From NCBI GenBank assembly GCA_023053575.1, contig JAKZAP010000016.1, forward strand, positions 6,134,046 to 6,198,045: a stretch of 64,000 bases of DNA, written 5' to 3'. The stretch's first letter is position 1, and the number at the start of each line of letters is the position of its first letter. The notes under the pieces were generated by a model. It was not told the origin of the DNA and did not search any database. It saw only the letters and a list, made by a program, of their open reading frames with translations. The position numbers and the translations under genes are program-made. This document shows positions 1 to 9,820 of the stretch, piece by piece. Source of the stretch: Branchinecta lynchi. Its lineage: Eukaryota; Arthropoda; Branchiopoda; Anostraca; Branchinectidae.

Positions 1-655
1 CTCGGGGAACGGCGAGAATGTGCCTTAAGATTTTCTTCAGTGATATTTCGCCCTTCTTGGCAAGGGTCCTCGTCACTCTAAAGCCGGAAGAAACGAACAT
101 GCTCTGGCGGAACAGATTTCAGGTTTATTTCTCCCGACTATAGGCTACAGCCTGACTAGAGCACTTACCAAAAAGGGCCAAAATATCGCAAAAAAAGACT
201 GACAGTTTGCGTTATTTTGATTCGCAGTCACCTCAGGCTCAAGGAATATTTATGGTTGCTATCTTGGGGTTGGTATCGTAGTATCTTAGTTGTATAAATT
301 GTTGTTGGCGCCTCAGACGTCTGTTGTATGGCCGCATTAGACTTTTCCAGTAAACTATTATTATTATTATTGACATTAAAACAATGAAAAACAAAAATTG
401 GACAGTTGTAAGGGTGCCGACATACGGACTGTATTTCCTGCTGTATCGACTTCATTGTGAGTATGCATCAAAAAATGAACCTGCTATTATATGCAAATGA
501 TTATTCAAAAATTGTTGAAATTGTATTTGACGATGCGAAAACGTTAATGTTTTTGTTAATTTTACAAATAAGGTACGATAGAATGTAAATATCGGTTTGT
601 ACGATCTTTTACTGGCACCAAGAAAGTAGACTCTTAGACATATTTGACTGTGCAA
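1..655. repeat. Fragments of a dispersed repeat (called R4 here)
   Basis: The segment holds pieces of a repeat seen several times in the window. The block reading ATATTTCG.CCCTTCTTGGCAAGGGTCCTC is at about 45-75, and the block GATTCGCAGTCACCTCAGGCTCAAGGAATATTT at about 220-252. Related copies lie near 680-810, 40215-40335, 42380-42415 and 53625-53830. The first 25 bases resemble 50582-50606. I see no coding potential. Confidence 0.5.
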
Positions 656-813
656 AACGGATAAGTTAGCTACATTTTGTTAGAGCTATATTTCGGCCCT
701 TCTTGGCAAGTGTCCTCTTCAGGCTCAAGCCACTCAAGCTGGAAAATGAACTTGTGGAAGAACCAAGAAGAGCCGAAATATAGCTCTAATGAAATGTAGC
801 TGACTTATCCGTT
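656..813. repeat. Foldback repeat with 51-bp inverted arms (R4 family)
   Basis: The left arm (656-706) and right arm (763-813) are near-perfect reverse complements around a 56-bp spacer. Both arms run from AACGGATAAGT through TAGAGCTATATTTCGG to TTCTTGG. The arm sequence is related to the R4 blocks elsewhere. A transcript would form a long hairpin. I see no clear target-site duplication. Confidence 0.75.
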
Positions 814-1600
814 CTCCACCGTCAAATATGATTCGCAGTCATCTTTGGCTGAAGCAATATCTATCACCTACGTACGGAACTACAAATCGCCCATACATGC
901 CGCCGACAAGTATCCATCTTAGCTGGAAATAAGAAGGAGAGACAGGTGACTCCAAAACCAAAATGTAGAAGAATCTCTACCCTTTCGACGACCCAGTCGA
1001 AGAGCAAAAACACGAGCCATTTCCAGAATAAAACCCCAGAACCAGCTTTAACTCCAACCAATTTCCAAAGAAGAAGTTCACAAAATCGGACCTTTTAGGA
1101 AGAATCTTTAATTGTTTTTCGATTCCATCGTACCTTATCTGTAAAATTAACAAAAAACATGAACGAGGGCCGAAAATAAGACTATTATCCTCTGGAGAAT
1201 GCCTTAATGAAACTTGGCCGGGCCGCAAGAGGGTCAGCTCTCAGTCGTTTCACAACCGGAAGGGAAAGCAGGATTGAAACCACGAAGTAGGGATGTAAAA
1301 CAGTAAAAAAAAAACATGGGACTAGAGAATTTTTTTGTAGTTTTCAAAATGGAAAAAATGAATATAAAGCAGCAACTGATATCTTCTTTCGAGGGCCGGT
1401 AGTCCTAAAAACCGCTTGAGGGTTGCCACAATCCTTTTCTGCAGACATACGATAGGAGAGGTTAGAATAAATTATTATTAGCCTCTGGAGAATGCTGGAA
1501 AATGTGGAAAACTTGGGCGGGGTATACAGGGCCCAACCAGCACACGACTTCGTCCACTGCTTCCTGACCGAAGATTGAAAATTAAGTGTCTTTTTCTGTG
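814..1600. other. Intergenic stretch, nothing recognised
   Basis: There are only short open frames, with no family resemblance, no clear splice-bounded exon and no repeat end that I can place. Confidence 0.4.
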
Positions 1601-1612
1601 TGTTTATGTGTT

Positions 1613-1685
1613 TTGTTTATTTTCTTCATTTACTCCGCCTTTTCAAATTGGCGGGTCATAAATAAATTACTGACTTACTTACTAT
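1613..1685 (+). repeat. LINE-type 3' tail (copy 1)
   Basis: The sequence runs from a T-rich stretch through CTCCGCCTTTTCAAATTGG and GGGTCATAAATAAATTACTGACTTACTTAC. The same pattern recurs at 3840-3912 on this strand and, reversed, at about 9966-10030. The three copies share a CCGC.TTTCAAAATGG.GGG core followed by AAATAAATTA.TTAC. The shared A/T-rich 3' end suggests one non-LTR retrotransposon 3'-UTR family. Confidence 0.55.
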
Positions 1686-1699
1686 AAGAGTTCAACAGT

Positions 1700-2035
1700 T
1701 AACCTGTTGTATATGTACGGTTCCTCCTCGATTCTTCGCAGTGAACATGAAGATGCTTCAAAAGCTGGACATTTTCTGTAAGTCACCTAGGCCCCCCATA
1801 GTCCACCAGAGGACACGCAAAGAAGTTGTTCAAACAGTCTGTCATAACCAGGGCCAGAAAAAGTTTCTCCACTAACCGAGTTTTCAACCCCTGGAATGAG
1901 CCGTGCGAAGCAACAGTCTCAGTCCCAACTCATGATGCATTCAAGAAGGGACTAGACAAAGAGTGGGCCGCGAAGGGATTGGGACATCCCGTCCTGCTCA
2001 TACCTGCTATGACCACCGACTCAACACAGGAGCAA
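1700..2035 (+). pseudogene. LINE reverse-transcriptase C-terminal relic
   Basis: A frame from about 1826 reads KSFSTNRVFNPWNEPC, then VPTHDAFKKGLDKEW. This is the pattern at the C-terminal end of many non-LTR retrotransposon polymerases (F..R..N.WN.LP..V..A.T...FK..LD..W). There is no RT catalytic core nearby, so it is a 5'-truncated relic. It is cut at 2036 by a miniature hAT-like element whose 8-bp duplication lies in the relic's sequence. Confidence 0.6.
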
Positions 2036-2343
2036 TATTGTTGCAACATCAAAAATATTTAGAGAGTGACTTTAGGCCCAAAACAGAGAGTGAATTGGGA
2101 GTGAAATTTATTTTCATGAAATGTTCACTTTTGTTCGGAATCGTCTTTGTAAAATGACACAGCTTAATTTTACTTTCACGAAAAAAACTTGAAATAGTCA
2201 CTTATGTCGGAATCCCTGCTGCAAAAATTACACGTTTGGTCATTTTCTGAAATAGAGTGATTTTTATGTCCCACGTAGGAGAAGAGTGACAAAAACAAAA
2301 TAGAGTGACAATCCACAATATCGTGCGACATGTGGCAACAATG
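2036..2343 (+). mobile_element. Miniature hAT-like element, CAGGGTTGCCACA family (copy 1)
   Basis: It is a non-coding element of about 308 bp whose left end reads TATTGTTGCAACATC and right end ATGTGGCAACAATG, which are inverted. It is flanked by AGGAGCAA (2028-2035) and AGGAGCAT (2344-2351), an 8-bp target duplication with one mismatch. The interior (GAGAGTGACTTT...GAAATAGAGTGA...ATCGTGCGACATGTGGCAAC) matches 34869-35178 and the reverse of 35540-35840. The 8-bp duplication suggests hAT-type mobilisation in trans. Confidence 0.75.
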
Positions 2344-2465
2344 AGGAGCATTCAAAAGATCTACAGATCTTAATTTGCTCGAAGCGCAAATTAAGGTAAT
2401 TAATTAATTAAGGTAATTTTATTCTTTTACATACTATGATGAAACTAACAACGACTTTTTCGCAG

Positions 2466-2782
2466 AACAACATCCTGTACCGCCAGTCATGAAAAGCAAA
2501 TGGCGGCAATTGAGTTCGTGGCTTTTTGGCGACGACGATGATGAAAGTGGTGCAGCCGCGGCGCAACAGCGCGCCTTTCTGCTATCCCTCTCGACACTGC
2601 ACCAAGAAAAATGGGAAAAAGTGGTTTTGAACATAAATATGGCGATAGTGTTTTGCATCGCAATCGGATTTTATGTGTATTTTTGCATTAACCCATTTTC
2701 CGAGTCCGAAATTCACGAACTTCAGACAAATGCTTACAACCGCGTAATGGAGAAACTCGCGGCAAATTTCACGACTGTTTAA
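2466..2782 (+). CDS. SLC5 (SGLT-like) sodium/solute cotransporter, last coding exon
   Basis: This is the terminal exon of a gene whose other exons lie upstream of the window. It follows a clean acceptor (CTTTTTCGCAG at 2455-2465) in phase with two bases of a split codon, giving 104 residues and a TAA. The peptide begins QHPVPPVMKSKWRQLSSWLFG, passes an acidic/Ala-rich linker (DDDDESGAAAAQQ), then WEKVVLNINMAIVF and CIAIGFYVYF, and ends MEKLAANFTTV. In SGLT-type SLC5 proteins the last intracellular linker (a ...W.CG... stretch) is followed by W+.V.N.N and a final hydrophobic helix, which this fits in order and spacing. Beyond the helix there is an extra tail of about 28 residues, longer than in vertebrate SGLTs. 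Family assignment is by motif and layout; substrate cannot be inferred. Confidence 0.65.
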
Positions 2783-2880
2783 CCAGTACAAAGAAGGGAT
2801 ACAATCCTAAGGCTTTTTTTTTACCCTTTTTACTGTTGTTAAGTATTTTTTAGTTCTAATAAACTAATTCATTAAATTCC
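2783..2880 (+). terminator. 3' UTR and poly(A) signal of the SLC5-like gene
   Basis: An AATAAA hexamer at 2858-2863 lies 76 bases after the stop codon in an A/T-rich 3' UTR. This supports 2466-2782 being a true terminal exon. Confidence 0.65.
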
Positions 2881-2896
2881 ATACCGGCCCTTTAGA

Positions 2897-3115
2897 TCAA
2901 GAATCCACAACACACACTCTCTGGGAATGCTCAACCTGTCTTTCAAGCGAAGTGACAGTAACGCGAAGTGACGAAGTGACAGTAACGCTTTCACATCTCA
3001 CAGTTTTCTCCTTGGTTTTCCCCTGAAAGCCTGTTGGAAGTATTCGCAAGACCCTTCGGCGGATTAAATATGCGGTCCGGTCGCTACGAACCACTGCGGT
3101 ACACTCGTCAGAAGT
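2897..3115. repeat. Dispersed repeat, partly repeated at 3972-4052
   Basis: The block at about 3030-3110 (GCCTGTTGGAAGTATTCGCA, then GCGGTCCGGTCGCTACGAAC) recurs with few changes at 3975-4050. The second copy is interrupted by the element starting at 4053. The origin of the repeat is unknown. Confidence 0.6.
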
Positions 3116-3462
3116 TTCTTAACAGGTACAGGAGACCTGACCTCCTTTTTACACTACCTCGGTTGTTGCCGCGAAATTTTTTAAATGGAATGTACATGCT
3201 GTCTTGACAGTCAAGAGGCAAAATATGACTTTTCAACAGTCATGTATAAAATTCTGCGCCTTTCTTTGTTTTGAAGCTGCTTTAAAAAGGGATTTTCTGG
3301 CTAATGACTTTGGTAACTCTACCTTTTTCATCATTTTGTAAGTCAATCGAGGTAAGGTCGAGGGTAAGGTTAGAATGAAGTGATCTTGTTTGAAATGAAA
3401 AATATGTTTAACTAGAAATATTGAGGAAATATTTGTTTATCCAATATGTAAACCATTCAATT

Positions 3463-3704
3463 ACATTGTAAAAAGTTTTTCCGTGAAAAGATTAAAGTTA
3501 ACTGCAGTATTTGCTACTCGGCTTATTCTTATCTCTATGCAGATAAGATGACTACCAAATAGAGATAAGATGAATCTGAGTAGCAAATAGCTATACTGCA
3601 CTATTTTCCTCTTCTTAAGTGCGTAAATAAAATTTCATCATCATCATCACACTGCAATTAACTTTAATCTGTATACAGAGAAACTTTTTACAGTGCAGCT
3701 TCAA
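3463..3704. mobile_element. Palindromic MITE (ATTGTAAAAAGTTT ends)
   Basis: The left end reads CATTGTAAAAAGTTTTTCC, then GATTAAAGTTAACTGCAGTA. The right end is the reverse complement with few changes (AACTTTAATCTG...AAACTTTTTACAGTG). The middle has a second inverted pair, GCTACTCGG...CTTATCTCTATG against AGAGATAAGATGAATCTGAGTAGC. A related copy spans 6220-9165 and is split by a hAT-like element. At 3600-3650 it carries a segment that is also found reversed at about 9557-9605. Confidence 0.65.
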
Positions 3705-3839
3705 TCTAGTATGTTCATCATATTTGTTGGTTCCTTTTTAAGCCAGATAGATTATTCTGAAAGAAGGACTTCTCTGGAAATTTGAAATCTTTTATGAGGA
3801 AGATTAAAAAATTGTCTGTTCCTGTGATCTGTATTTGTT

Positions 3840-3912
3840 TTTATTTCTTTCTTTTATTTCCTATATTCTGCTTTCCAAAATGGCGGGATAACAAATAAAT
3901 TAGTTACTTACA
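3840..3912 (+). repeat. LINE-type 3' tail (copy 2)
   Basis: It reads CTGCTTTCCAAAATGGCGGG then ATAACAAATAAATTAGTTACTTAC, matching 1613-1685 and the reverse of 9966-10030. Confidence 0.55.
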
Positions 3913-4052
3913 AGGTTGCGCGGCTCCAACGAATTAGGATTCAACACTTGTTAGCTGCAATGTTTTTCAAGTGCCTGTTGAAAGTGTTCGCAAGACTCTT
4001 CGGATTAAAGATGCGGTCCGGTCGCTACGAACTATCACACAGTACACTGCAG

Positions 4053-4395
4053 CAGGGGTGTCACGACTGGGGGGAAGGGGGGACGTCCCCCCGATCTTGT
4101 CGGCCAGTCGGTAAAAATAACTGAGTCGGCGTGAAGCGTCGCCATTTTTCGTCAGAACAGTAGATTTTTTTCATGAAAACAGTCGTTTTTTCTGAAAATC
4201 AGTCGATTTTTCGTCAATACAAACAGTTTTTTCTGAAAAATCACTCAATTTTTTTTTCAAAACTATCGTTGTTTTCTTGAAAACAGTCGTTTTTCTGCAG
4301 AAATAGTCTTTAAAAATTACCAGCCAGTCAGTGAACACCTTTCCCTCCCCCCCCCCCCCGAAAATGTTTGGCTAGTAACGCATCTGCGGACTGCA
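4053..4395. mobile_element. Small hAT-like element with G/C homopolymer ends
   Basis: It begins CAGGGGTGTCACGACTGGGG and ends in a C run followed by AAAATGTTTGGCTAGTAACGC. The interior repeats a block of about 30 bp reading CAGTCG.TTTTTTCTGAAAA. The same ends and interior occur at 58815-60676 and 23860-24245. The left flank CACTGCAG and the nearby right GACTGCAG may be a degraded 8-bp duplication. It interrupts the dispersed repeat ending at 4052. Confidence 0.55.
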
Positions 4396-4619
4396 GAGCA
4401 GAGCAAAATAACACTAGGAAGTACTTCCAAGACTTGACAAAATTGACACACACTCGAACTGCATGGACACTAGCACCACTAGCGATATAGAACGTCCCTA
4501 CTGAAAGTCAATCAGGAAATACAACAATGAAGCATGAAAGCAGAGGCGTATAATTATGAAGATGAAAAAGCGAGATTTCTCCTTAATAGTTGGAACCGAA
4601 TATGGCGTCAGAATGTCAC

Positions 4620-5345
4620 TGGTAAAAAATCAAGCATACCGAATAGTTATATAGGTATCGACAAATTTGACAATTTTACCGAATCTCAAAAAGTTTGGGG
4701 GATTGAAAAGTTTGACAAATTCTACCGAATCTCAAAAAGTTTGGGGGATTGAAAGTCTGACAAATCTTACAATTTTACAGAATCTCAAAAAGTTGGGGGG
4801 ATTGAAAAGTTTTGAGATTCGGTAAAATTGTAAAATTTGTCGATACCAGACCTATTCGGTATATTTACGGGGATCCGGTAGTTTTACAGAATCCCAAATA
4901 GGCTATCGGTACTAAGTCTTTTCGGTATAATGATCGGGACTCGATAAAATTGTCAGGATTTTACTGAAATTATTTGGTAATTTTTCGTTGCTAGAACTGT
5001 TCGATATATGTATGAAGAGTCGGTAGTTACAGAGAATCCCGGATAGGCTGTCGGTCCAAAACTATTCGATATCATGATAGGGATTCAGTAATTTATTCGG
5101 TATAATCTTCAGGGTTTGGTAGTTACCATGAATCTCGACTTTAGTTCCAGTTTCGTGGAAATTATACCGAACACAAATAATATTAGGTAGGTTTTCGATA
5201 CCCCAACTATTCGGTATGATAACTGGGATTCGGTGAGTTATACAGAATCCCGAATAGGCTATCGGTCCAAGCTTATTCGGTATAATAATTAGGATTAGGT
5301 AATTTATTCGGTATAATTGCCAGGATTCGGTAGTTACCACGAACC
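4620..5345. repeat. Degenerate tandem repeat, TTCGGTATAAT-rich
   Basis: The words TCGGTATAAT, GGATTCGGTA and GAATCCCGAATAGGCTATCGGT recur many times in both orientations. They form loose units of roughly 90-110 bp. Open frames here come from the repeat and show no protein pattern. Confidence 0.6.
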
Positions 5346-5389
5346 TAAAACTCGAACTGGTCGAGCCAAGCGCTGGTTGCAGACACAAG

Positions 5390-6200
5390 AATGATCTATG
5401 ATTTCATCGATAGTCCTTACTTTTAATTTTGGATCCCAAAAAGACGCTCTACTCACAAATTTTTCGAAAATTCGGCCTGTGGCGCTTTGCGTAATATTCT
5501 CTGTCTAGTGAAATGGCGCGTCAAATAACTGGGGTTTTAAGCAAGTTTTAGGATGGGGATTTGAGAAACAATAAAAGCTAGAATCTGCATGGAAATAGTT
5601 AAAATTTGCCAGGAAAAAGCGACACACAAGAGCTTACAGTAGCGGCTGCTGTCGGGACGTCGCTCCATCCGGTTTCTGCAAATTCTTAGGATCTTATTTG
5701 TCCACATTAAACGATAAAATTTGTATGGAAAGCAGTTCAATCTACTTAAAGTAGTTCAATTTTATCCTACAGGAAAAAAAACCGGATTTAGAAAATTTTC
5801 GAACTTGCGACGCCCCTAGTCACAGGTTCCGTCAGAAAAAGTGGAAACACTAGGTGCGACCCACCAGCACCCCTACGAGGCTAGCTAAATCAGAAAAAAA
5901 TAAGAACAAAAAAAAAGTTAAAAAACTGTAGCTAAATATTCGTCAGTAGTTTTTCGAGATTACAACATTTCTGCTCCAGGATCAGCCATATTTCGAAGAA
6001 GAAAAGTTGTGATCTTTGAGCTATTCAACGCTCTCAACCCTCAATAATCAATGAGTCGATCAGATTGACGGACTATATTGGATCCTTCACTTGCAATCGT
6101 AAGCTGTTGGAAACGATCGTAACGCGTCGTAAGCAGCCATTTTGGCGGTTTTCCGCGAATGAGAGCACGTGGGTCCGGACGAGCACGGTTACGACAGACT
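5390..6200. other. Intergenic stretch with a lone hAT-like end
   Basis: The only recognisable signal is TTGCGACGCCCCTAG at about 5806-5819, which looks like the right end of a CAGGGGCGTCGC element. Its left partner is not obvious. Nothing else is identified. Confidence 0.35.
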
Positions 6201-6314
6201 TACAATTGCCAGTATACTGTAAAAAAAAAAAATCTTAGCATTTGCTACTGGGATTAATCTTGTCTCTAAAAAGATAATCTTATCTCTAATTCAGCTTAAT
6301 CTTATATCAGTAGA

Positions 6315-9090
6315 CAGGGGCGGTTCGAAGAGCTTGCCATGAGGGGGGTGAGGACTTCAAAATGAACGACTGGCTTAAAACACAGCACCAGCAGGTTCAA
6401 GAAATGGTAACGTTATAAGTTCTAAAACGTTACGGAAAATGCCATTGTAGTAATACAATAATAAACAAATTAGTAATAGGAATTAGACGATGCGGTTCAT
6501 ATCAGATTCTGCTGGAGAGAAGACAAGCCTCGGTACCAGTTTCTGACATATCTACTCAAGGCAAACTAAAGTGCCCCGCAGGCGAAATTTTTTCAATCCG
6601 AGCAAAATTTAACTACTCCTTTACAACTTCTACCTTTCATGTAGCTTAGACCCCAAATCTCAATCTTAAAACCTCACATAAATGATGCACACTTCAACTA
6701 AATACAACTAGTGTAGGACTACGAAAGAGCCGCTGGCAAATTTTGTTAAATCGGCCTTTCTTCGGCAACATTCGACTACTTCCTAGACAAACTCATGCTT
6801 TTATCGTTGCTCAGATCTCAAGCAGCAGCTTTTATCGTATGTATCCAAGACAAATTTAAACTCAGCGCCGCATGCGATTTTTTTGTAATCTGACCTATTT
6901 CTGGAATTTCTAGCCTAGAAGGTGGCTGAAATCTTAGGTCTAACACCTCACCTAAATTTACGGGCCATTCAACTAGATAGCGAGTAAGCTACTATGAAAG
7001 ACGGCGCAGCTAAAGTTTTACGAAACATTTTAAAGGCTGCCTATACGATATCACATATCTGTCCGTGCCCCAATTACTCGCAAACGGAGTGAGATATTTT
7101 CCCAGAAGTTGGTACGTGGTAGTGCTTCCACTTTGAATTGGACTACTAAAAAATAGCGGAATCTCAGGCCCGTCATACAGCAGTGCTTACAAGGGATCGA
7201 CTAAAAGCAGGAAAGGAAAGGCAAGAGAAAAGCAGGAAAGAATACTAAAACCAGGAAGGGCAAACTAAAACGAGGAAAGAATTACCAGGAATCGAGGATC
7301 CGAAAAACTGGCAAGCCTTTCCTCTGTTTAGTATCCCGTGAGGGGTGGGAAACTTATATTTGTAACAGTTCAGCTTTTCCTCCTTTTAGTATTCGAAAAA
7401 ACTGGCACGCTGTGGAGGGCTTTTCCTCAGTTTAGTTTCTCGTGAGGGGTCGGCAACTTACATTTGTAAAAGTGCACCTTTTCGTCCTTTTAGTACCTTG
7501 TCGGTAGGCGATCAAGAGTCCAGCGAGGGGTCGGCAACTAAGATATTCAAGTCCACCATTTCTTTCCTGGTTTTAGTAGCGGAGAGTACCAAAACGAGGA
7601 AAGAAATTAGGAATTCTAAAAAACTGGCAAGCCTTTCCTCTGTTTAGTATCCCCTGAGGGGTCAGCAACTAACATTTGTAAAAGCTCGCCTTTTAGTATT
7701 AGAAAAACTGGCAAGCTGTGCCGTGCTTTTCCTGTGTTTAGTATCTCGTGAGGTGTGGGCAACTTACGCTTGTAAAAATTCACCTTTTCCTCCTTTTAGT
7801 CCCTCACGGGATACTAGGAAAGGCTTGCCATTTTTTTCGAATACTAAAAGGAGGAAAAGGTGAACTTTAACAAATGGAAGTTGCTGACCCTCACGGGATA
7901 CTAAACAGAGGAGATGCTTACCAGTTTTTTCGAATACTAAAAGGAGGAAAAGGTGAACTTTAACAAATGGAAGTTGCCGACCCCTCACGGGATACTAAAC
8001 AGAGGAAAGGCTTGCCAGTTGTATCGAATACTAAAAGGAGGAAAAGGTGAACGTTAACAAATGGAAGTTGCCGACCCCTCACGGGATACTATACAGAGGA
8101 AAGGCTTGCCAGTTTTTCGAATCCTCGATCTTGGTCATTCTTTCCTCGTTTTAGTTTGCCCTTCCTGGTTTTAGTATTCTTTCCTGCTTTTAGTCGATCC
8201 CTGCTTAAAAAGCTTGTTTATGTGCAAACCTTACTCCGCAAGCCATTTAAAAAACAAACAAAAAACTGTTTCTTTTTAAGATAAGGAGATTTTTTTGACA
8301 AAACCAGATAGGGTAACAGAATGACAGCCGATACATACGGCTGTCATTCTAACAAGGTATTTCGTATACACTTTTAGAAAATCTCTATATAACCATCCAA
8401 CCAGAAATAGGTCATTTGCTGTCGAAATTCACCTAACTGCCTTATAGGGCAAGCTCAAAACTTACGGCTGTCTCTAATATACGAGTAGAAAATCTTTTCG
8501 TAAAATACGACAAGAAACGGGTCATTTTCACGGAAAATTCGCGGTTGATGTCATTCTGGCAAGTTCCATACGACTGTGAATCTGACAAACTGAGAACACA
8601 AAACTGTGAATCTGACAAGCTTAAAACATACTACTAAAATCTCTATGGAACAATAAGACCAGAAACAGGTCACCTGAAGGCAAAGTTCACGATTAGCCAA
8701 CTGCTTTTTCTGCCTGTGTCTGGCAAGGTCAAAACTTACGACAGTCTTTAATTTACGACTAAAAAATCCCTTCGTAAAGTAAGACAGCCAGGCGAAAGTT
8801 GATGTCATTCTGGCAAGCTCAAACATACGACTTTAATTCTGGAAAACTCAGAACACACAACTGTGAATCTGAAAACATACGAATAGAAATTTATTCGTAG
8901 CCATACGAATAAAAAATGTGATTTGTGGGTGAAATTCACGTTTGGTGTCATTGCCTGTATGTCTGAAAAGCTCAAAAGCATACGACTGTCATATAGACAA
9001 GCTCTAAACATAAGACTGAGAGTAGATTCTCTGGAGTATCGGGGGTGAGTCACACCCCCCACCCCACGCCTCCCCTTGAAACCGCCCCTG
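6315..9090. mobile_element. Non-autonomous hAT-like element with foldback core
   Basis: It begins CAGGGGCGGTTCGAAG and ends CTTGAAACCGCCCCTG, imperfect 16-bp inverted ends. It is flanked by a perfect 8-bp duplication, TCAGTAGA (6307-6314 and 9091-9098). CAGGGG-type ends with 8-bp duplications are typical of hAT transposons. Its 2776 bp hold no transposase-like frame. The outer left 480 bp match 15254-15500 reversed, and the centre is a large inverted repeat (7196-8210). Confidence 0.85.
7196..8210. repeat. Large foldback array inside the hAT-like element
   Basis: Units of about 95-120 bp read forward (CTCTGTTTAGTATCCCGTGA, GGGGTCGGCAACTTA, TCCTCCTTTTAGTATTCG) to about 7780, then in reverse orientation to about 8130. 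The outer boundaries are also inverted: ATCGACTAAAAGCAGGAAAG at about 7198 against CTTTCCTGCTTTTAGTCGAT at about 8184. The whole forms a palindrome of roughly 1 kb with tandem repeats in each arm. Confidence 0.85.
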
Positions 9091-9544
9091 TCAGTAGAGA
9101 TAAGGTTAATCCCAGTAGCAAATACTGCAGTTAACTTCAATCCTTACTCGGAGGAGCTTATACAGTGTAGCTTGCCTCTGCCAACGTGGGAAACTGGATT
9201 TACTTTACGAAAAGGCAAGTTCAGTCTCGTAGAATCTTGGAAATAGTTCTGGATTAAAAGACAAATTATTCGACTGTTGAATGCCTGCCAAACCTCAAGA
9301 AAATATTAATAAGAAAGCAAGAACAACAGGCCCGTCCTGACAGCTCTAAGTGGATGCAGCGAAGATTAATATTAGGTACCCCACGCGCCGCAGACAGTTT
9401 TTCAGACCGGTAGATTCAGCATGAGTGACATGATTTACTCTCATGTGTCATTCAATGTCTTTCCAACCGACAGCATAGGCATATAGTTCGTGAACTTCTG
9501 TAGCCTCTTCCAGTTTATTCCTGTAACAATAGTCTACACCTGCC

Positions 9545-9610
9545 TGAATCTACGCATTGATGATGATTTTATTAACGCACTTAAGGAGAGGAAATAGTGC
9601 AGTATAAGCA
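9545..9610 (-). repeat. Short repeat shared with 3600-3650
   Basis: GATGATGATTTTATTAACGC followed by ACTTAAGGAGAGGAAATAG is the reverse complement of the segment at about 3590-3650. It resembles the A/T-rich 3' end of a retroelement. Confidence 0.45.
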
Positions 9611-9639
9611 AAAAAAAAGAGGAAAAAGTACACTGAGCT

Positions 9640-9807
9640 TTCAATAATGTAGCATTCAAATTAGAAGGTAACATACGCAGGAAGTCGAAATGTGCTAATC
9701 ATAATTTTCGCCGGAGGAGCTGCAAGCGTGAATGAATTTTTTGACGTCGGACCATTTCCCCAATTTCATTTCAGTCGCTTGGTGGGAGCTGAAGTGAGCG
9801 GTTAGCC
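9640..9807 (+). promoter_or_regulatory. 5' region of the PAY-rich protein gene
   Basis: The start codon at 9808 sits in the context GTTAGCCATGTT. A pyrimidine-rich stretch ending CCCCAATTTCATTTCAG at 9758-9774 looks like a splice acceptor 33 bases upstream of the ATG. The 5' UTR may therefore begin with a spliced (or trans-spliced) leader rather than a promoter here. I see no convincing TATA box. Confidence 0.35.
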
Positions 9808-9820
9808 ATGTTGCCTAAAG
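9808..9820 (+). CDS. PAY-rich protein, coding exon 1 (13 nt)
   Basis: ATGTTGCCTAAAG encodes MLPK plus the first base of Gly5, followed by the donor GTAAGA. Its phase matches exon 2 exactly and supplies the initiator Met and basic n-region that exon 2 lacks. There is no Met codon upstream in frame in exon 2, which supports this tiny exon. Confidence 0.7.

Larger units (their letters stand above)
6220..9165. mobile_element. Second copy of the palindromic MITE, split by a hAT-like insertion
   Basis: The left part (6220-6314) reads TACTGTAAAAA...TTTGCTACTGGGATTAATCT. The right part (9091-9165) reads GATAAGGTTAATCCCAGTAGC, then AAATACTGCAGTTAACTTCA, ending TACAGTGTAG. Removing 6315-9090 and one TCAGTAGA joins them into a copy of the 3463-3704 family. 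This fixes the order of insertion. Confidence 0.7.

Noticed and set aside
5062..5388. 108-codon minus frame at 5.1-5.4 kb
   Set aside because: It lies wholly in the TTCGGTATAAT tandem repeat and the peptide is repetitive.
7196..8210. CRISPR-like array
   Set aside because: Regular repeats are present, but units are about 100 bp without unique spacers, inverted around a centre, in a eukaryotic transposon.
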